The translations under genes and the position numbers were made by a program. From positions 4,960,001-5,024,000 of the forward strand of contig NZ_CP108508.1 in NCBI RefSeq assembly GCF_035917275.1: 64,000 nucleotides of DNA. The letters run 5' to 3'. The notes under the pieces were generated by a model that saw nothing but the letters and a program-made list of their open reading frames with translations, was not told the DNA's origin and did no database searches. Below, one piece after another: positions 17,296 through 25,707 of the stretch. Every line of letters starts with the position of its first letter. The first letter of the stretch is position 1. The stretch is from Streptomyces sp. NBC_01237. Lineage in GTDB: Bacteria; Actinomycetota; Actinomycetes; Streptomycetales; Streptomycetaceae.

Positions 17296-18252
17296 ATGGC
17301 CGGGAACAGCCAGCGCAGGAACCGCCGCACGTCCAACAAGAAGGGCATGCAGGTCGGCAGCGGTGGCCAGCGACGCCGTGGTCTCGAAGGCAAGGGACCC
17401 ACGCCGCCCGCCTCCGCCCGCAAGGGACACAAGAAGAACCGGGTCGCCAACGCCCAGGCCAAGCACGCCGCGGCCCGCCGCCCCGCGCCCCGGCGCGGTG
17501 GCGTCAAGGGCACCTCGGAGATGGTGGTCGGCCGCAACCCGGTCTACGAGGCCCTGCGCGACGGTGTGCCCGCGGTCACCCTGTACGTCCAGCAGTACAT
17601 CGACAACGACGAGCGGGTCCGCGACTGCCTCAAGCTCGCGGGCGAGCGCGGCAACATCAACCTGATGGAGGCCCCGCGCCCCGAGCTCGACCGGATGACG
17701 AACGGCCTGAACCACCAGGGCCTCGTCCTCCAGGTCCCGCCGTACGAGTACGCGCACCCGGAGGACCTCACCGCGGCCGCGTACGACAACAACGAGGACC
17801 CGCTGATCGTCGCCCTCGACGGCGTCACCGACCCGCGCAACCTCGGTGCGATCGTCCGCTCCGTCTCCGCCTTCGGCGGCCACGGTGTCGTCGTCCCCGA
17901 GCGCCGCGCGGCCGGGATGACCGCCGGTGCGTGGAAGTCCTCGGCCGGTACGGCCGCCCGTACACCGGTCTCCCGCGTCACCAACCTGACCCGTGCCCTG
18001 GAGGGCTACCAGAAGGCCGGCCTCACCGTCGTGGGCCTGGCGGCGGACGGCGAGCACACGGTCGAGGACCTGGAGCAGCTCGCCGGTCCGGTCGTCATCG
18101 TCATCGGCAGCGAGGGCAAGGGTCTGGGCCGTCTCGTCGGCGAGACCTGCGACTACCGGGTCCGGATCTCGATGCCGGGCGGCGCCGAGTCGCTGAACGC
18201 CGGTGTCGCGGCCGGCATCGTGCTGTACGAGGTGGCGCGCCGCCGCGCGTAG
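17296..18252 (+). CDS. rlmB: 23S rRNA 2'-O-ribose methyltransferase, RlmB/TrmH family
   Basis: A 318-residue SpoU-class (SPOUT fold) methyltransferase. The first ~75 residues are Arg/Lys/Gly-rich and probably contact RNA. A substrate-binding domain starts at VVGRNPVYEALRDG (about 77-90). The catalytic domain contains the three knot motifs: DPRNLGAIVRSVSAFGGHGVV, VIVIGSEGKGLGRLV and VRISMPGGAESLNAGVAAGIVLYE. RlmB methylates G2251-type positions in the peptidyl transferase P loop. Adjacent to cysS, as in other actinobacteria. The ATG at 17296 follows an AGGTAGGTC leader. Exact target nucleotide is by family only. Confidence 0.9.
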   Translation: MAGNSQRRNRRTSNKKGMQVGSGGQRRRGLEGKGPTPPASARKGHKKNRVANAQAKHAAARRPAPRRGGVKGTSEMVVGRNPVYEALRDGVPAVTLYVQQYIDNDERVRDCLKLAGERGNINLMEAPRPELDRMTNGLNHQGLVLQVPPYEYAHPEDLTAAAYDNNEDPLIVALDGVTDPRNLGAIVRSVSAFGGHGVVVPERRAAGMTAGAWKSSAGTAARTPVSRVTNLTRALEGYQKAGLTVVGLAADGEHTVEDLEQLAGPVVIVIGSEGKGLGRLVGETCDYRVRISMPGGAESLNAGVAAGIVLYEVARRRA

Positions 18253-18300
18253 GCCTCGGGTGCGCCGCCCGCGCTCGTCATGCGCCTCGTGCGCCCCGTT

Positions 18301-18349
18301 CGTTCCGTGCGCTCCCCGGGCGAGGGGGAGCGCGGGGCGCACGGAACGA
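18301..18349 (+). terminator. Terminator after rlmB
   Basis: CGTTCCGTGCG (18301-18311) and its perfect complement (18339-18349) enclose an inner GCTCCCC / GGGGAGC stem. It lies about 50 bp after the rlmB stop. Confidence 0.75.
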
Positions 18350-18525
18350 GCGTGCGGCAGGGGCGAGCGGTGTTCGCGCGGGTGGCAGTGGCTGTGACCT
18401 CCGGGTCGGTTGACGCGCGAGCGCCGAACACAGTTCCTAGATGCCCGAGTTTGGCCGGATCTTGACGGGTCTCGGACACATCGGGCCCGTCAAAGCAGTG
18501 TCCTATCCACACGTCACTCGGTTAG

Positions 18526-20151
18526 ATGAGTGTGGACACCAGAACGCCTCGGTTCGACGAGCAACCCGCCCTGAGCATGACCAAGGTGGACAGCGACCCC
18601 GCGCAGGTCATCGTCAACCACGCCAGCTTCCGGGTGCAGCTCGCCCCGGGCCAGCGCGCACGGCTGCGCGGTGCCCCCGCGGGCACGGCCCGCGTCCCCG
18701 CCATGAGCGGCTCCGGCGGCCGCAGGCGGGCCCCCGTCGTCTGGAGCGGCAGATCGGCCCCCGGCGACCCGGGCGCGACCGGCCTCCTCCAGGCCGTACG
18801 CAACTCCACCGCCGGACAGCTCGATGTCGGCCCCGGCGGGCACGGCGGCCTCGGTGGGGAGTACGAGGACGGCCGCGGAGCCGTCGGGACGCAGGTCATC
18901 CCGCGCCTCGACGAGACCCAGCCCAACCCCGTACTGACCGCACCGCACCAGCCCGGACGCGGCAACGGGCCGCTGCTCCCGCCCATGCGGCAGGCCGTAG
19001 GGGCGTACGACGCGGTCGACATCGGGCCCGACGGGCCCGGAGGCGACGACGAGGAGTACGACGAGAGCCCCGCCGCCCGGGACCGCCGCCACGGCAACGA
19101 CCCGGTCAAGCACGCCTATTACCCCGGCCGCCGGATGAACCTGGGGGTCGTGCTGCTCCCCATGCGCGTCCTGCTCGGCTTCATCTCCATCTACGCCGGC
19201 ATGGGCAAGCTGTGCGACCCCGTCTACTTCGACGGCGGTGAGCGCGGCTCCATGGTCAAGTGGCTGACCTCGCTGCACCCCTGGGCGCTGGCCGAGCCGC
19301 TGCGCGACTTCGCCCTCTCCCACCCCGTCGGCGCCGGTCTGACCGTCGCCTTCCTCCAGGTCGTCGTCGGCGTCCTCACCGTCCTCGGCCTCTGGCAGCG
19401 CGTCGCCGCCTCGGTGGGCGCGCTGCTCTCCGCGGCTCTCCTGGTCACGGTCAGCTGGCGCACCGTCGCCGTCTACGACGCACCCGACATCATCATGCTG
19501 GCCACCTGGAGCCCCCTGATCATCGCGGGCGCGCCCGTCTACTCCGTGGACGCGCGCCTCGCCGGAGAGGCCTGGCGCCGGCTCGGCCCGCGCTCCGAGA
19601 TCTGGGACCTGCGCCGCCGTGTGCTGCGGCGCGGCACCGTGGTCGCCACCGTGGTCGTCGGTCTCACGCTGCTGATCGGCTCCATGCTCGGCGGCGCCGT
19701 CCGCTCCACCGAGGTCGTCACGGTCCCGGGCCCCCACGACAACCCGACCAACCAGCTCCCCGGCATGCCGCTCCCCGGCGAGTCCACCGGTGAGCGAAAG
19801 GCGTCCCGCACCCCGGACGGCCGGCGCCCCGAGCCCTCCAGCTCCGGCGCCGCCACGACCCCGTCCAGCAAGGAGTCCACGCCCGGTACGGACACCGTCC
19901 GCGAATCCGGGAGCGCCTCGGGGGCGGGCACCCAGCCCAGCCAGACCCAGGGCACGGGCCAGCAGCCCCCGCAGCAGACGACCCCGCAGCAGCCCCCGTC
20001 CACCAGCGCGGGTCCGACGTCCTCCGGCGGCACCGACGGCGGTGGCTCCACGGGCGGCGGCTCGGACAGCGGCGGCGGTTCGACCGGCGGCGACACCGGC
20101 GGCGGCTCCGGCGGGGCCGGTCGGAACCCGATCGGCGGCCTGCTCGGCTGA
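18526..20151 (+). CDS. DoxX-family membrane protein with long polar tails
   Basis: A 541-residue protein. The N-terminal ~200 residues are polar and disordered-looking. The central part (about 205-345) has four hydrophobic segments typical of DoxX (VVLLPMRVLLGFISIYAGMGKL ... FLQVVVGVLTVLGLWQRVAAS ... PDIIMLATWSPLIIAGAP). A further membrane span follows (VVATVVVGLTLLIGSMLG, about 370-390). The outer C-terminal ~150 residues are Ser/Thr/Gly/Pro/Gln-rich, ending in runs of GGGS/DGGG. DoxX proteins take part in thiosulphate:quinone or thiol-redox functions; no catalytic residues let me choose. It stands alone between two terminators. Confidence 0.8.
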   Translation: MSVDTRTPRFDEQPALSMTKVDSDPAQVIVNHASFRVQLAPGQRARLRGAPAGTARVPAMSGSGGRRRAPVVWSGRSAPGDPGATGLLQAVRNSTAGQLDVGPGGHGGLGGEYEDGRGAVGTQVIPRLDETQPNPVLTAPHQPGRGNGPLLPPMRQAVGAYDAVDIGPDGPGGDDEEYDESPAARDRRHGNDPVKHAYYPGRRMNLGVVLLPMRVLLGFISIYAGMGKLCDPVYFDGGERGSMVKWLTSLHPWALAEPLRDFALSHPVGAGLTVAFLQVVVGVLTVLGLWQRVAASVGALLSAALLVTVSWRTVAVYDAPDIIMLATWSPLIIAGAPVYSVDARLAGEAWRRLGPRSEIWDLRRRVLRRGTVVATVVVGLTLLIGSMLGGAVRSTEVVTVPGPHDNPTNQLPGMPLPGESTGERKASRTPDGRRPEPSSSGAATTPSSKESTPGTDTVRESGSASGAGTQPSQTQGTGQQPPQQTTPQQPPSTSAGPTSSGGTDGGGSTGGGSDSGGGSTGGDTGGGSGGAGRNPIGGLLG

Positions 20152-20183
20152 GCCGACCGGGAGAACGGACCGGACGTACGAAG

Positions 20184-20215
20184 AGGGACGGGCACCGATT
20201 CCGGTGCCCGTCCCT
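20184..20215 (+). terminator. Terminator after the DoxX gene
   Basis: A 14-bp perfect stem (AGGGACGGGCACCG) with a 4-nt ATTC loop, 33 bp after the stop codon. Confidence 0.88.
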
Positions 20216-20324
20216 CCGACGTGCTGCTTCCGTTTCCGGGCTCCTGGTCCACCGGGGTCCGCGCAGACGGTCCGGACCAGGGGCCGGGGAACGGTCCGCT
20301 CCCCGCTTCCCCTCAGCGGCTCTC

Positions 20325-21041
20325 TCAGCCCGTCTGGGCGCCCAGTTCCTTCGCCGCCTCGGTGAGGTCCTTCGCCGTGTCGATCGCCCGCCAGTAGGCC
20401 CCGTGCGGCAGGGGGTACCCGGCGAGGCTGCGCTCCCGGGCCAGCCGCGGGAACGTCGTCCGCTCATGGTCGCCCCGGTCGGGCAGCAGCCCTGTGAACG
20501 CGGGCGAGAACACGTACACACCGGCGTTGATCAGATACGGCGAGGGCGGCGACTCGATGAAGTCGGTGATGTGCCCGAACGCGTCCGTCTCCACGGCGCC
20601 CCAGGGAATCCGGGGCCGGGCCAGGGCCAGGGTCGCGGTGGCGTCGCGCTCGGCATGGAACGCGGCCATCTCGCGCAGGGAGAAGCGCGTCCAGATGTCG
20701 CCGTTGGTGGCGTACCAGGGCTGCTCCGGATCGGGCAGCCGGGCCGCCGCGTACTTCAGGCCACCGCCGCGGCCGAGCGGCTCCGTCTCGACGACGGTCG
20801 TGACGCGCAACGGCAGATCGGCCGAGGCCAGCCACTCCTGGAGCACCTCGGCGAGGTGGCCGCACGAGACCACGGCGTCGGTGACGCCCTCGGCGGCCAG
20901 CCAGGAAAGCTGATGGCCGATGATCGGGGTCCCGGTTCCCGGGATCTCGACCATCGGCTTGGGGCGGTCATCGGTGTACGGGCGCAGCCGCGAGCCCTGG
21001 CCACCCGCCAGGATCACCGCCTGCGTCGGATACGTATGCAT
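20325..21041 (-). CDS. Sugar-1-phosphate nucleotidyltransferase
   Basis: A 238-residue nucleotidyltransferase of the GT-A-like fold. The N-terminal signature AVILAGGQGSRLRPYTDDRPKPMVEIPG binds the NTP; the Lys of RPKPM contacts the sugar phosphate. GDIWTRFSLREMAAFH gives the Mg-binding Asp, and INAGVYVFSPAF a conserved core strand. The short length lacks the beta-helix of bifunctional enzymes, so it looks like a simple NDP-sugar pyrophosphorylase (mannose- or glucose-1-phosphate type). The start was placed at ATG 21041; a GTG nine bases upstream is equally possible. Sugar and nucleotide specificity are not readable. Confidence 0.85.
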   Translation of the reverse strand: MHTYPTQAVILAGGQGSRLRPYTDDRPKPMVEIPGTGTPIIGHQLSWLAAEGVTDAVVSCGHLAEVLQEWLASADLPLRVTTVVETEPLGRGGGLKYAAARLPDPEQPWYATNGDIWTRFSLREMAAFHAERDATATLALARPRIPWGAVETDAFGHITDFIESPPSPYLINAGVYVFSPAFTGLLPDRGDHERTTFPRLARERSLAGYPLPHGAYWRAIDTAKDLTEAAKELGAQTG

Positions 21042-21076
21042 GGCAGGCACGATATGCGGTGCCTGCCATGTCCCGC

Positions 21077-21490
21077 TCAGCTGAACTGTGCGACACCGGA
21101 GGCGAACGAGGTGTCGCAGACCGGGCGGGAGAAGCGGTGGGCGCGCGTCGGTCCGTACTGCTCGACGGCTGCCTTCCCGAGCGCCTTGGCGATCGACATG
21201 CAGTGCTGGGCGAGCGAGGGGCGCGCTTCGACGGCGCGCTGGAGGTCGGTGAGGGCCGCCGCAGGGTCCTTCTCCTGGAGTTCCACGAGCAGCTTGTCGC
21301 GCAGTACGTCCTGCGCGGCGCGCGGCTTGGCGCGCTTGGAGACGGTCTCCGATGCGGCGGCGAGCAAGGGGGATTCGTTGTTCTGCGCCGCCCACGGAAC
21401 GCGGGTCACCGCGAGGGTTCCGGAGAGAACCATGACGACGGGCAGGACGAGAGCGAGAGTTCGGCCGATTCGGCGCGCGGTGTGGGTCAC
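21077..21490 (-). CDS. Small secreted protein of unknown function
   Basis: A 137-residue product with a clear N-terminal hydrophobic signal/anchor (ALVLPVVMVLSGTLAVTRVPWAAQ, about 13-36). A helical soluble region follows (LRDKLLVELQEKDPAAALTDLQRAVEARPSLAQHCMSIAKALGKAAVEQYG), and the end holds the second of two cysteines (PVCDTSF). The two Cys (about 97 and 125) could form an extracytoplasmic disulphide. The helical stretch is reminiscent of a single TPR-like hairpin. It lies 35 bp upstream of the nucleotidyltransferase on the same strand. I do not recognise a named family. Confidence 0.75.
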   Translation of the reverse strand: MTHTARRIGRTLALVLPVVMVLSGTLAVTRVPWAAQNNESPLLAAASETVSKRAKPRAAQDVLRDKLLVELQEKDPAAALTDLQRAVEARPSLAQHCMSIAKALGKAAVEQYGPTRAHRFSRPVCDTSFASGVAQFS

Positions 21491-21663
21491 GCAGGCGAGC
21501 GTAGCGGGCAGTGATGAATTGACGACATTTCGTCACTCTCGCGGGGGATGGTTCGACGTGGTCATTCGAATCATCGGTTGACGAGAGGGTTCGAAATGTC
21601 CCGTCTGGCGCGGTATTTGGTGATGTCCATGATCGAAACGCAAACATGTCCCGCGCCATGCAA

Positions 21664-21696
21664 ACGGCCCCGCACCCTCGAAGGGTGCGGGGCCGT
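21664..21696 (-). terminator. Terminator downstream of msiK
   Basis: A 15-bp near-perfect stem (ACGGCCCCGCACCCT and its complement) with a 3-nt loop, 17 bp beyond the msiK stop codon. Confidence 0.9.
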
Positions 21697-21712
21697 GCGT
21701 ACGGCGGGGCGA

Positions 21713-22849
21713 TCAGCCGGTGAGGCGCTCACCGGTCGAGGTCGCGAAGACGTGCAGCTCGTCCGGGCGGGGGACGACGTGCAGCTTGGTGCCCTTCTCC
21801 GGGACGGCGCGGCCGCCGACGCGGACGACCAGGTCCTTGTGCTCGCCACCGACCTGGGCGGCACCGTAGACGAAGCCGTCGGCGCCGAGCTCCTCGACGA
21901 CGTTGACCGAGACGGCCAGGCCGGCCGGGGCGTCCGAGGAGTCCTTGGTGAGGGTCTTCGCGGCGGCGCCACCGTGCTCGACGATGTCGAAGTGCTCGGG
22001 GCGGATGCCGACCGTGACGGTCGTGTCGCCACGGTCCGCGGCGGCGGTGAGCGCCTCACGGGAGACCGGGACGACGCTGTTGCCGAACTTCACGCCACCG
22101 TCGGTGATCGGGACCTCGACCAGGTTCATGGCGGGGGAGCCGATGAAGCCGGCCACGAAGAGGTTCGCCGGGCGGTCGTACATGTTGCGCGGCGAGTCGA
22201 CCTGCTGGAGCAGCCCGTCCTTGAGGACCGCGACCCGGTCGCCCATGGTGAGGGCCTCGACCTGGTCGTGGGTGACGTACACGGTGGTGATGCCGAGGCG
22301 GCGCTGGAGCGACGCGATCTGCGTACGGGTCGAGACACGGAGCTTGGCGTCGAGGTTCGACAGCGGCTCGTCCATGAGGAAGACCTGCGGCTCACGCACG
22401 ATGGCGCGGCCCATCGCGACACGCTGACGCTGACCACCGGAGAGCGCCTTCGGCTTGCGGTCCAGGTAGTCGGTGAGGTCCAGCATCTTGGCGGCCTCTT
22501 CGACCTTCGCCCGGATGTCGGTCTTGTTCACACCGGCGATCTTGAGCGCGAAGCCCATGTTGTCCGCGACGGACATGTGCGGGTACAGCGCGTAGTTCTG
22601 GAACACCATGGCGATGTCCCGGTCCTTCGGCGGCAGGTGCGTGACGTCGCGGTCACCGATGCGGATCGCACCGCCGTTGACGTCCTCAAGACCCGCGAGC
22701 ATGCGCAGGGAGGTCGACTTGCCACAACCGGAGGGACCGACGAGGACGAGGAACTCACCGTCCGCGATGTCGATCTCGAGCTGGTCCACGGCCGGCTTCG
22801 TGGAGCCGGGGTAGACGCGGGACGCCTTGTCGAACGTGACACTGGCCAT
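21713..22849 (-). CDS. msiK: Multiple-sugar ABC transporter ATPase MsiK
   Basis: A 378-residue UgpC/MalK-type ATPase. It has Walker A GPSGCGKST, Q loop FQNYALYPHMSV, signature LSGGQRQRVAMGRA, Walker B VFLMDEPLSNLD and H-loop YVTHDQVEA. The C-terminal regulatory OB-fold region (about 240-378) includes the IRPEHFDI motif of this subgroup. In Streptomyces one such ATPase, MsiK, powers many sugar importers (cellobiose, chitobiose, maltose, xylobiose) encoded elsewhere without their own ATPase, which fits its solitary setting here. A palindrome resembling a DasR operator lies about 55 bp upstream of the ATG, and a terminator follows. Confidence 0.94.
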   Translation of the reverse strand: MASVTFDKASRVYPGSTKPAVDQLEIDIADGEFLVLVGPSGCGKSTSLRMLAGLEDVNGGAIRIGDRDVTHLPPKDRDIAMVFQNYALYPHMSVADNMGFALKIAGVNKTDIRAKVEEAAKMLDLTDYLDRKPKALSGGQRQRVAMGRAIVREPQVFLMDEPLSNLDAKLRVSTRTQIASLQRRLGITTVYVTHDQVEALTMGDRVAVLKDGLLQQVDSPRNMYDRPANLFVAGFIGSPAMNLVEVPITDGGVKFGNSVVPVSREALTAAADRGDTTVTVGIRPEHFDIVEHGGAAAKTLTKDSSDAPAGLAVSVNVVEELGADGFVYGAAQVGGEHKDLVVRVGGRAVPEKGTKLHVVPRPDELHVFATSTGERLTG

Positions 22850-22901
22850 GCTGGATCTTCTCCTCCACCGGCAGGAACGTGCCGGACGGTCCGAGTAAGG
22901 G

Positions 22902-22917
22902 AGTGGTTTGGTCCACT
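22902..22917 (-). promoter_or_regulatory. DasR (dre)-like operator upstream of msiK
   Basis: AGTGGTTTGGTCCACT is a 16-bp interrupted palindrome matching AGTGGTCTAGACCACT at 13 of 16 positions. It lies at about -53 to -68 from the msiK start. DasR control of sugar-uptake genes by N-acetylglucosamine is known; action at this site is inferred from similarity. Confidence 0.55.
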
Positions 22918-23028
22918 TGGGTGAACCTGATGTGACGCTACCTGGCGTTTTCGGATCTGTCAGTAGTCCGAGGCGCCGGGAATATCTCGTCCGGTCACCA
23001 CGCCGGGTTGGTTACACTGCTCCGGCAC

Positions 23029-23102
23029 GCCTCCTTAGCTCAGTTGGCCAGAGCAACGCACTTGTAATGCGTAGGTCGTCGGTTCGAATCCGACAGGGGG
23101 CT
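23029..23102 (+). tRNA. tRNA-Thr (anticodon TGT)
   Basis: A complete cloverleaf. Acceptor arm GCCTCCT pairs with AGGGGGC (one G-U), the D arm holds TTAGCTCAGTTGGCCAGAGC, and the anticodon arm is ACGCA-CTTGTAA-TGCGT with anticodon TGT at 23063-23065. The T arm is CGTCGGTTCGAATCCGACA. CCA follows at 23103-23105 and appears encoded. Its 3' half, from the anticodon loop onward, is the left copy of the 43-bp att repeat of the integrated element. So the functional gene now carries an element-derived 3' end. Confidence 0.95.
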
Positions 23103-23103
23103 C
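23061..23103 (+). repeat. Left att repeat (within intact tRNA-Thr)
   Basis: This is the first copy of a 43-bp perfect direct repeat running from the tRNA anticodon loop (CTTGTAATGCG...) through the discriminator base (...GGGGGCTC). The bases just outside differ between copies (A/C before, C/G after), which sets the limits exactly. Confidence 0.92.
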
Positions 23104-23109
23104 CACGTG

Positions 23110-23142
23110 AACCCCAGGTCAGATGGCTTCTGACCTGGGGTT
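23110..23142 (+). terminator. Element-borne terminator after tRNA-Thr
   Basis: A 14-bp stem (AACCCCAGGTCAGA with its complement) with a 5-nt loop, followed by TTTT. It lies just inside the left end of the element and replaces the original chromosomal terminator, which is now at 33109. Confidence 0.9.
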
Positions 23143-23195
23143 TTCTGCTGCTCGGTCCATGACGTGAGGGGCGGTCGAGACGCCGTGAGTCGGCT

Positions 23196-23216
23196 TGCGT
23201 GAGCGATGCGTGAGCG
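23196..23216 (+). repeat. Left arm-type doublet TGCGTGAGCG-n-TGCGTGAGCG
   Basis: Two direct copies of TGCGTGAGCG at 23196-23205 and 23207-23216, with an 11-bp period, lie 93-113 bp from the core repeat. An equivalent doublet sits near the other end (32924-32944). Paired short direct repeats near both att cores are typical arm-binding sites of tyrosine integrases. Confidence 0.7.
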
Positions 23217-23305
23217 GAGGGGGGCCAGGGCTTACTGGGTGAGCCTGCTCCGCTTGGTGATCTGGCCCCTCCGTTGCTCTCAGCCGGCGCCCTTTCCTGC
23301 TTGAG

Positions 23306-24121
23306 CTACTCGGTCATGGGCGGCGTGCCGAGTGTCTGCCGTACCGCGCTCGTGAAGCGTTCCCGACTGAGTTCCCGGGCCTGCTTGTTGCGCGTGAGGA
23401 CATCCACCATGGCGGATGCCTCTTCCACCGTCCCAGACAGGTGCGCGAGATTCTCCTCCAGTGCTCCCCGCGCTTCCCTGGAAGCGTGACGGTACTGCTC
23501 GATGCTCCTCACCACCTCGCCCAAAAGGGGGTGACCATCAAGATCTCGTAGGCTCCGCCCTTGGTCGCGATAAGAGCGCATGAGCTCACCAAGCTGCTCC
23601 GTGCGTTGCCTGTACTCCTCTGTTGCATCGGCCACGGCGTCAGCGGGAACCGCTCGGCTGTCGACCGCTGCTGTCGCGGCTTGGGCTACCTCGATGAACC
23701 GGGTGGAGACTGCGACGTCTTCCTGCATCGTCGCGGTCAGTTCCTCGGCCGTGCGTGTGACCTCTTCCGGCCCCAAGAGCGCGATGCGCCGTGCACGTTC
23801 CGCCATTCGGCCTGCGGCCTCGCTGAGATCCTCAAGGCCCGTCGAGTCTGGATCGTGCACTGCTGCCGATGCTTGGGTGATGCGTAGGCATTCATCCCAG
23901 GCTTCGAGGAAGCTCTCGTACGTATTGAGCCGCTGCTGCCTCAGCCAGTGGCCGTGTTCCACGGCGGCTTGGTCCTGTACTTGCCGCCGAACGGTCTCGG
24001 CGTTCCTCTCGGCGCCGAACCTGGTTGCTCGTGCTCCAACAAGGGCACCCAGTCCGGTTGCAGCCAATCCGATCACTGCGATCACGAGAGGAATCACGAA
24101 GTCCTTCACGGCGCTAATCAT
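23306..24121 (-). CDS. Membrane-anchored coiled-coil protein of unknown function
   Basis: A 271-residue product. One N-terminal transmembrane segment (about 8-30: FVIPLVIAVIGLAATGLGALVGA) is followed by a long, almost entirely helical, charged region rich in Ala/Glu/Arg with heptad-like spacing (RRQVQDQAAVEHGHWLRQQRLNTYESFLEAWDECL; later EEYRQRTEQLGELMRSYRDQG). Similar proteins are common orphans on actinobacterial islands. It lies between the left att end and the integrase remnant and reads toward the tRNA. No catalytic motif is visible; a scaffold or effector anchored in the membrane would be a guess. Confidence 0.72.
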   Translation of the reverse strand: MISAVKDFVIPLVIAVIGLAATGLGALVGARATRFGAERNAETVRRQVQDQAAVEHGHWLRQQRLNTYESFLEAWDECLRITQASAAVHDPDSTGLEDLSEAAGRMAERARRIALLGPEEVTRTAEELTATMQEDVAVSTRFIEVAQAATAAVDSRAVPADAVADATEEYRQRTEQLGELMRSYRDQGRSLRDLDGHPLLGEVVRSIEQYRHASREARGALEENLAHLSGTVEEASAMVDVLTRNKQARELSRERFTSAVRQTLGTPPMTE

Positions 24122-24295
24122 GTCGGTATGGCATGCACTTGGAAACGGTGCGTCGGGTGGGACGCGGTTTAGGCGAACGCTCCTCTTGGTTTGCGGGAGC
24201 GGGGCGCTGCCGTCGTCACTGCGTGGAGGTCACCCGAGGCAGGGCTTGAAAAGCAGGGGTGGGGTGCCGTGGGGTGCCTGGAGAGCCGCTGATGG

Positions 24296-25440
24296 CTACT
24301 TCTCGGGCTTCTGGTGCTTTGCCTTGGCTTGGGGGCTCACGTCGCGCTTCGGCTTGCCGTTGCCCTTGCCGGTATTCGTCGCCTTGGCCTTCTTGGCGGA
24401 CTTCGCGGCCTTGCGGGCAGCCTTCTTTTCCTCGGTCTTGCGCTGGAGGGGGACCAGCTTGGCGGTGGCCTCGGCGGCATTCTTGCCGACGTGGGGCAGG
24501 ACGCTCTGGTAGATGTCCCGTGTGATCCGGGTGTCGCTGTGGCCGAGGGTGTCCGACACGATCTTGATGTCGATGCCGGCTGCGAGCATGAGCGTTGCCG
24601 CGCCGTGGCGCAGATCGTGCAGGCGGATCGGCGGGAGGCCGGAAGCGGCGACGAGGCGCTCGAAGAGGTCGGTCACCTTGCCCGGATGGAGCCAGGAGCC
24701 GTCTTCCTGGGTGAAGACGTGGCCGGTCTCGACCCAGGCTGTACCCCATTTCTCGCGGTCTTGGCCCTGCCGTTCGCGGTAGCGCTTCAGGACATCGACG
24801 GTGTCGTCGTCGAGTGCGACCACGCGGTAGCCGCTGTCGGTCTTGGGATCGGATGCCTCGATTCCCCAGCCGTCCTGGACGAGCTGGGAGGAGACGGTGA
24901 GGGAGTGGGTGTCGAGGTTCGTCTCCGACCATGGCTGCCCGCACGCCTCGCCCCGGCGCAGGCCGCGGAAGGCGATGAGGTGCCATTCGCGTACAGCCGG
25001 TCCTCGGCGACGAAGTCGAGGAAGGCGCCGGTCTGCTGGGGTGTCCAGACCATGACGGGCGACGGCTTCTCGCCCGTCTGCTCCCACTTGGTGACCCGTT
25101 AGTCGGTCCACACGAGGGCCTTCGGCTTGCGCACGGGGTCGATCTCGACGTGGGTGGCGGGATTGAAGGTGATTATCTGCTGCCCAATCGCGTCGTTCAG
25201 CGATGCCCGGAGGGTGGCCTTGACGTGCTGGCGCGTAGCGGGCCCGGTGATGCGGCGGAAGGGCGGCATCTCGTCGATCGCGGCTCGTCGCTGGGCGTTG
25301 TCCTCCAGAATCTGGGCGTTGGCGTCGCGGATGTCCGTGAACATCTCGCTGAGGTGGCTGACGCGCAGCCGGTCGAGGCGCCGGCCGCCGATGCGCGGCT
25401 TCAGGTGCACGCGGATGTCGGTGTCGTAGCGGTTCAGGCC
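24296..25440 (-). pseudogene. Tyrosine recombinase (integrase), disrupted
   Basis: The catalytic half is intact in one frame. It has the first Arg in AFRGLRRGEACG, the HDLRHGAATLML box, LGHSDTRITRDIYQSVLP with the nucleophilic Tyr, and a Lys-rich tail. The upstream core-binding part (NRYDTDIRVHLKPRIGGRRLDRLRVSHLSEMFTDI...) is in another frame. It stops at a TAA at 25099-25101 (after KPKALVWTD), then continues past the stop as VMVWTPQQTGAFLDFVAEDRLYA. A one-base deletion near 25005-25010 then shifts into the catalytic frame. The N-terminal arm-binding domain is missing beyond about 25440, where unrelated sequence begins. At least three lesions make it non-functional. It is the probable original integrase of the tRNA-Thr element. 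Confidence 0.88.
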
Positions 25441-25441
25441 G

Positions 25442-25621
25442 GACTTGGAGGAGACAGACCTGGAGGAGCAGGAGTACCCCCGCCAGGACGTCGATCGCAG
25501 CACACACGACTGGGTCCACGCGTGGACCGCCGAGAAGATCTTTCACGCCGCGTGCGGCCCCGGCAACGTCACCGAGGCCCTCACGCTATTCCGCTCCTGG
25601 GCGACCTCGCCCACTCCCTGA
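25442..25621 (+). pseudogene. C-terminal remnant of an unrecognised gene
   Basis: An open frame with no start of its own (a stop lies at 25427) reads DLEETDLEEQEYPRQDVDRS, then THDWVHAWTAEKIFHAACG and further to a TGA at 25619-25621. Codon use is normal for the genome, suggesting the 3' end of a real gene that was cut off at the junction with the integrase remnant. I do not recognise the family. Confidence 0.45.
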
Positions 25622-25675
25622 GCAGTCGCAGAGCCAGAGACACCGACCCGGCGAACCTATGCGGTCAGAGCACTA

Positions 25676-25707
25676 GTGTGATGCGCCTGAAATCCTGATG
25701 CTTAGTT
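25676..25707 (+). repeat. IS left terminal inverted repeat (32 bp)
   Basis: Identical to the reverse complement of 27057-27088 over 32 bases. The next base differs (C versus A). The preceding TA at 25674-25675 is the target duplication. Confidence 0.93.
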
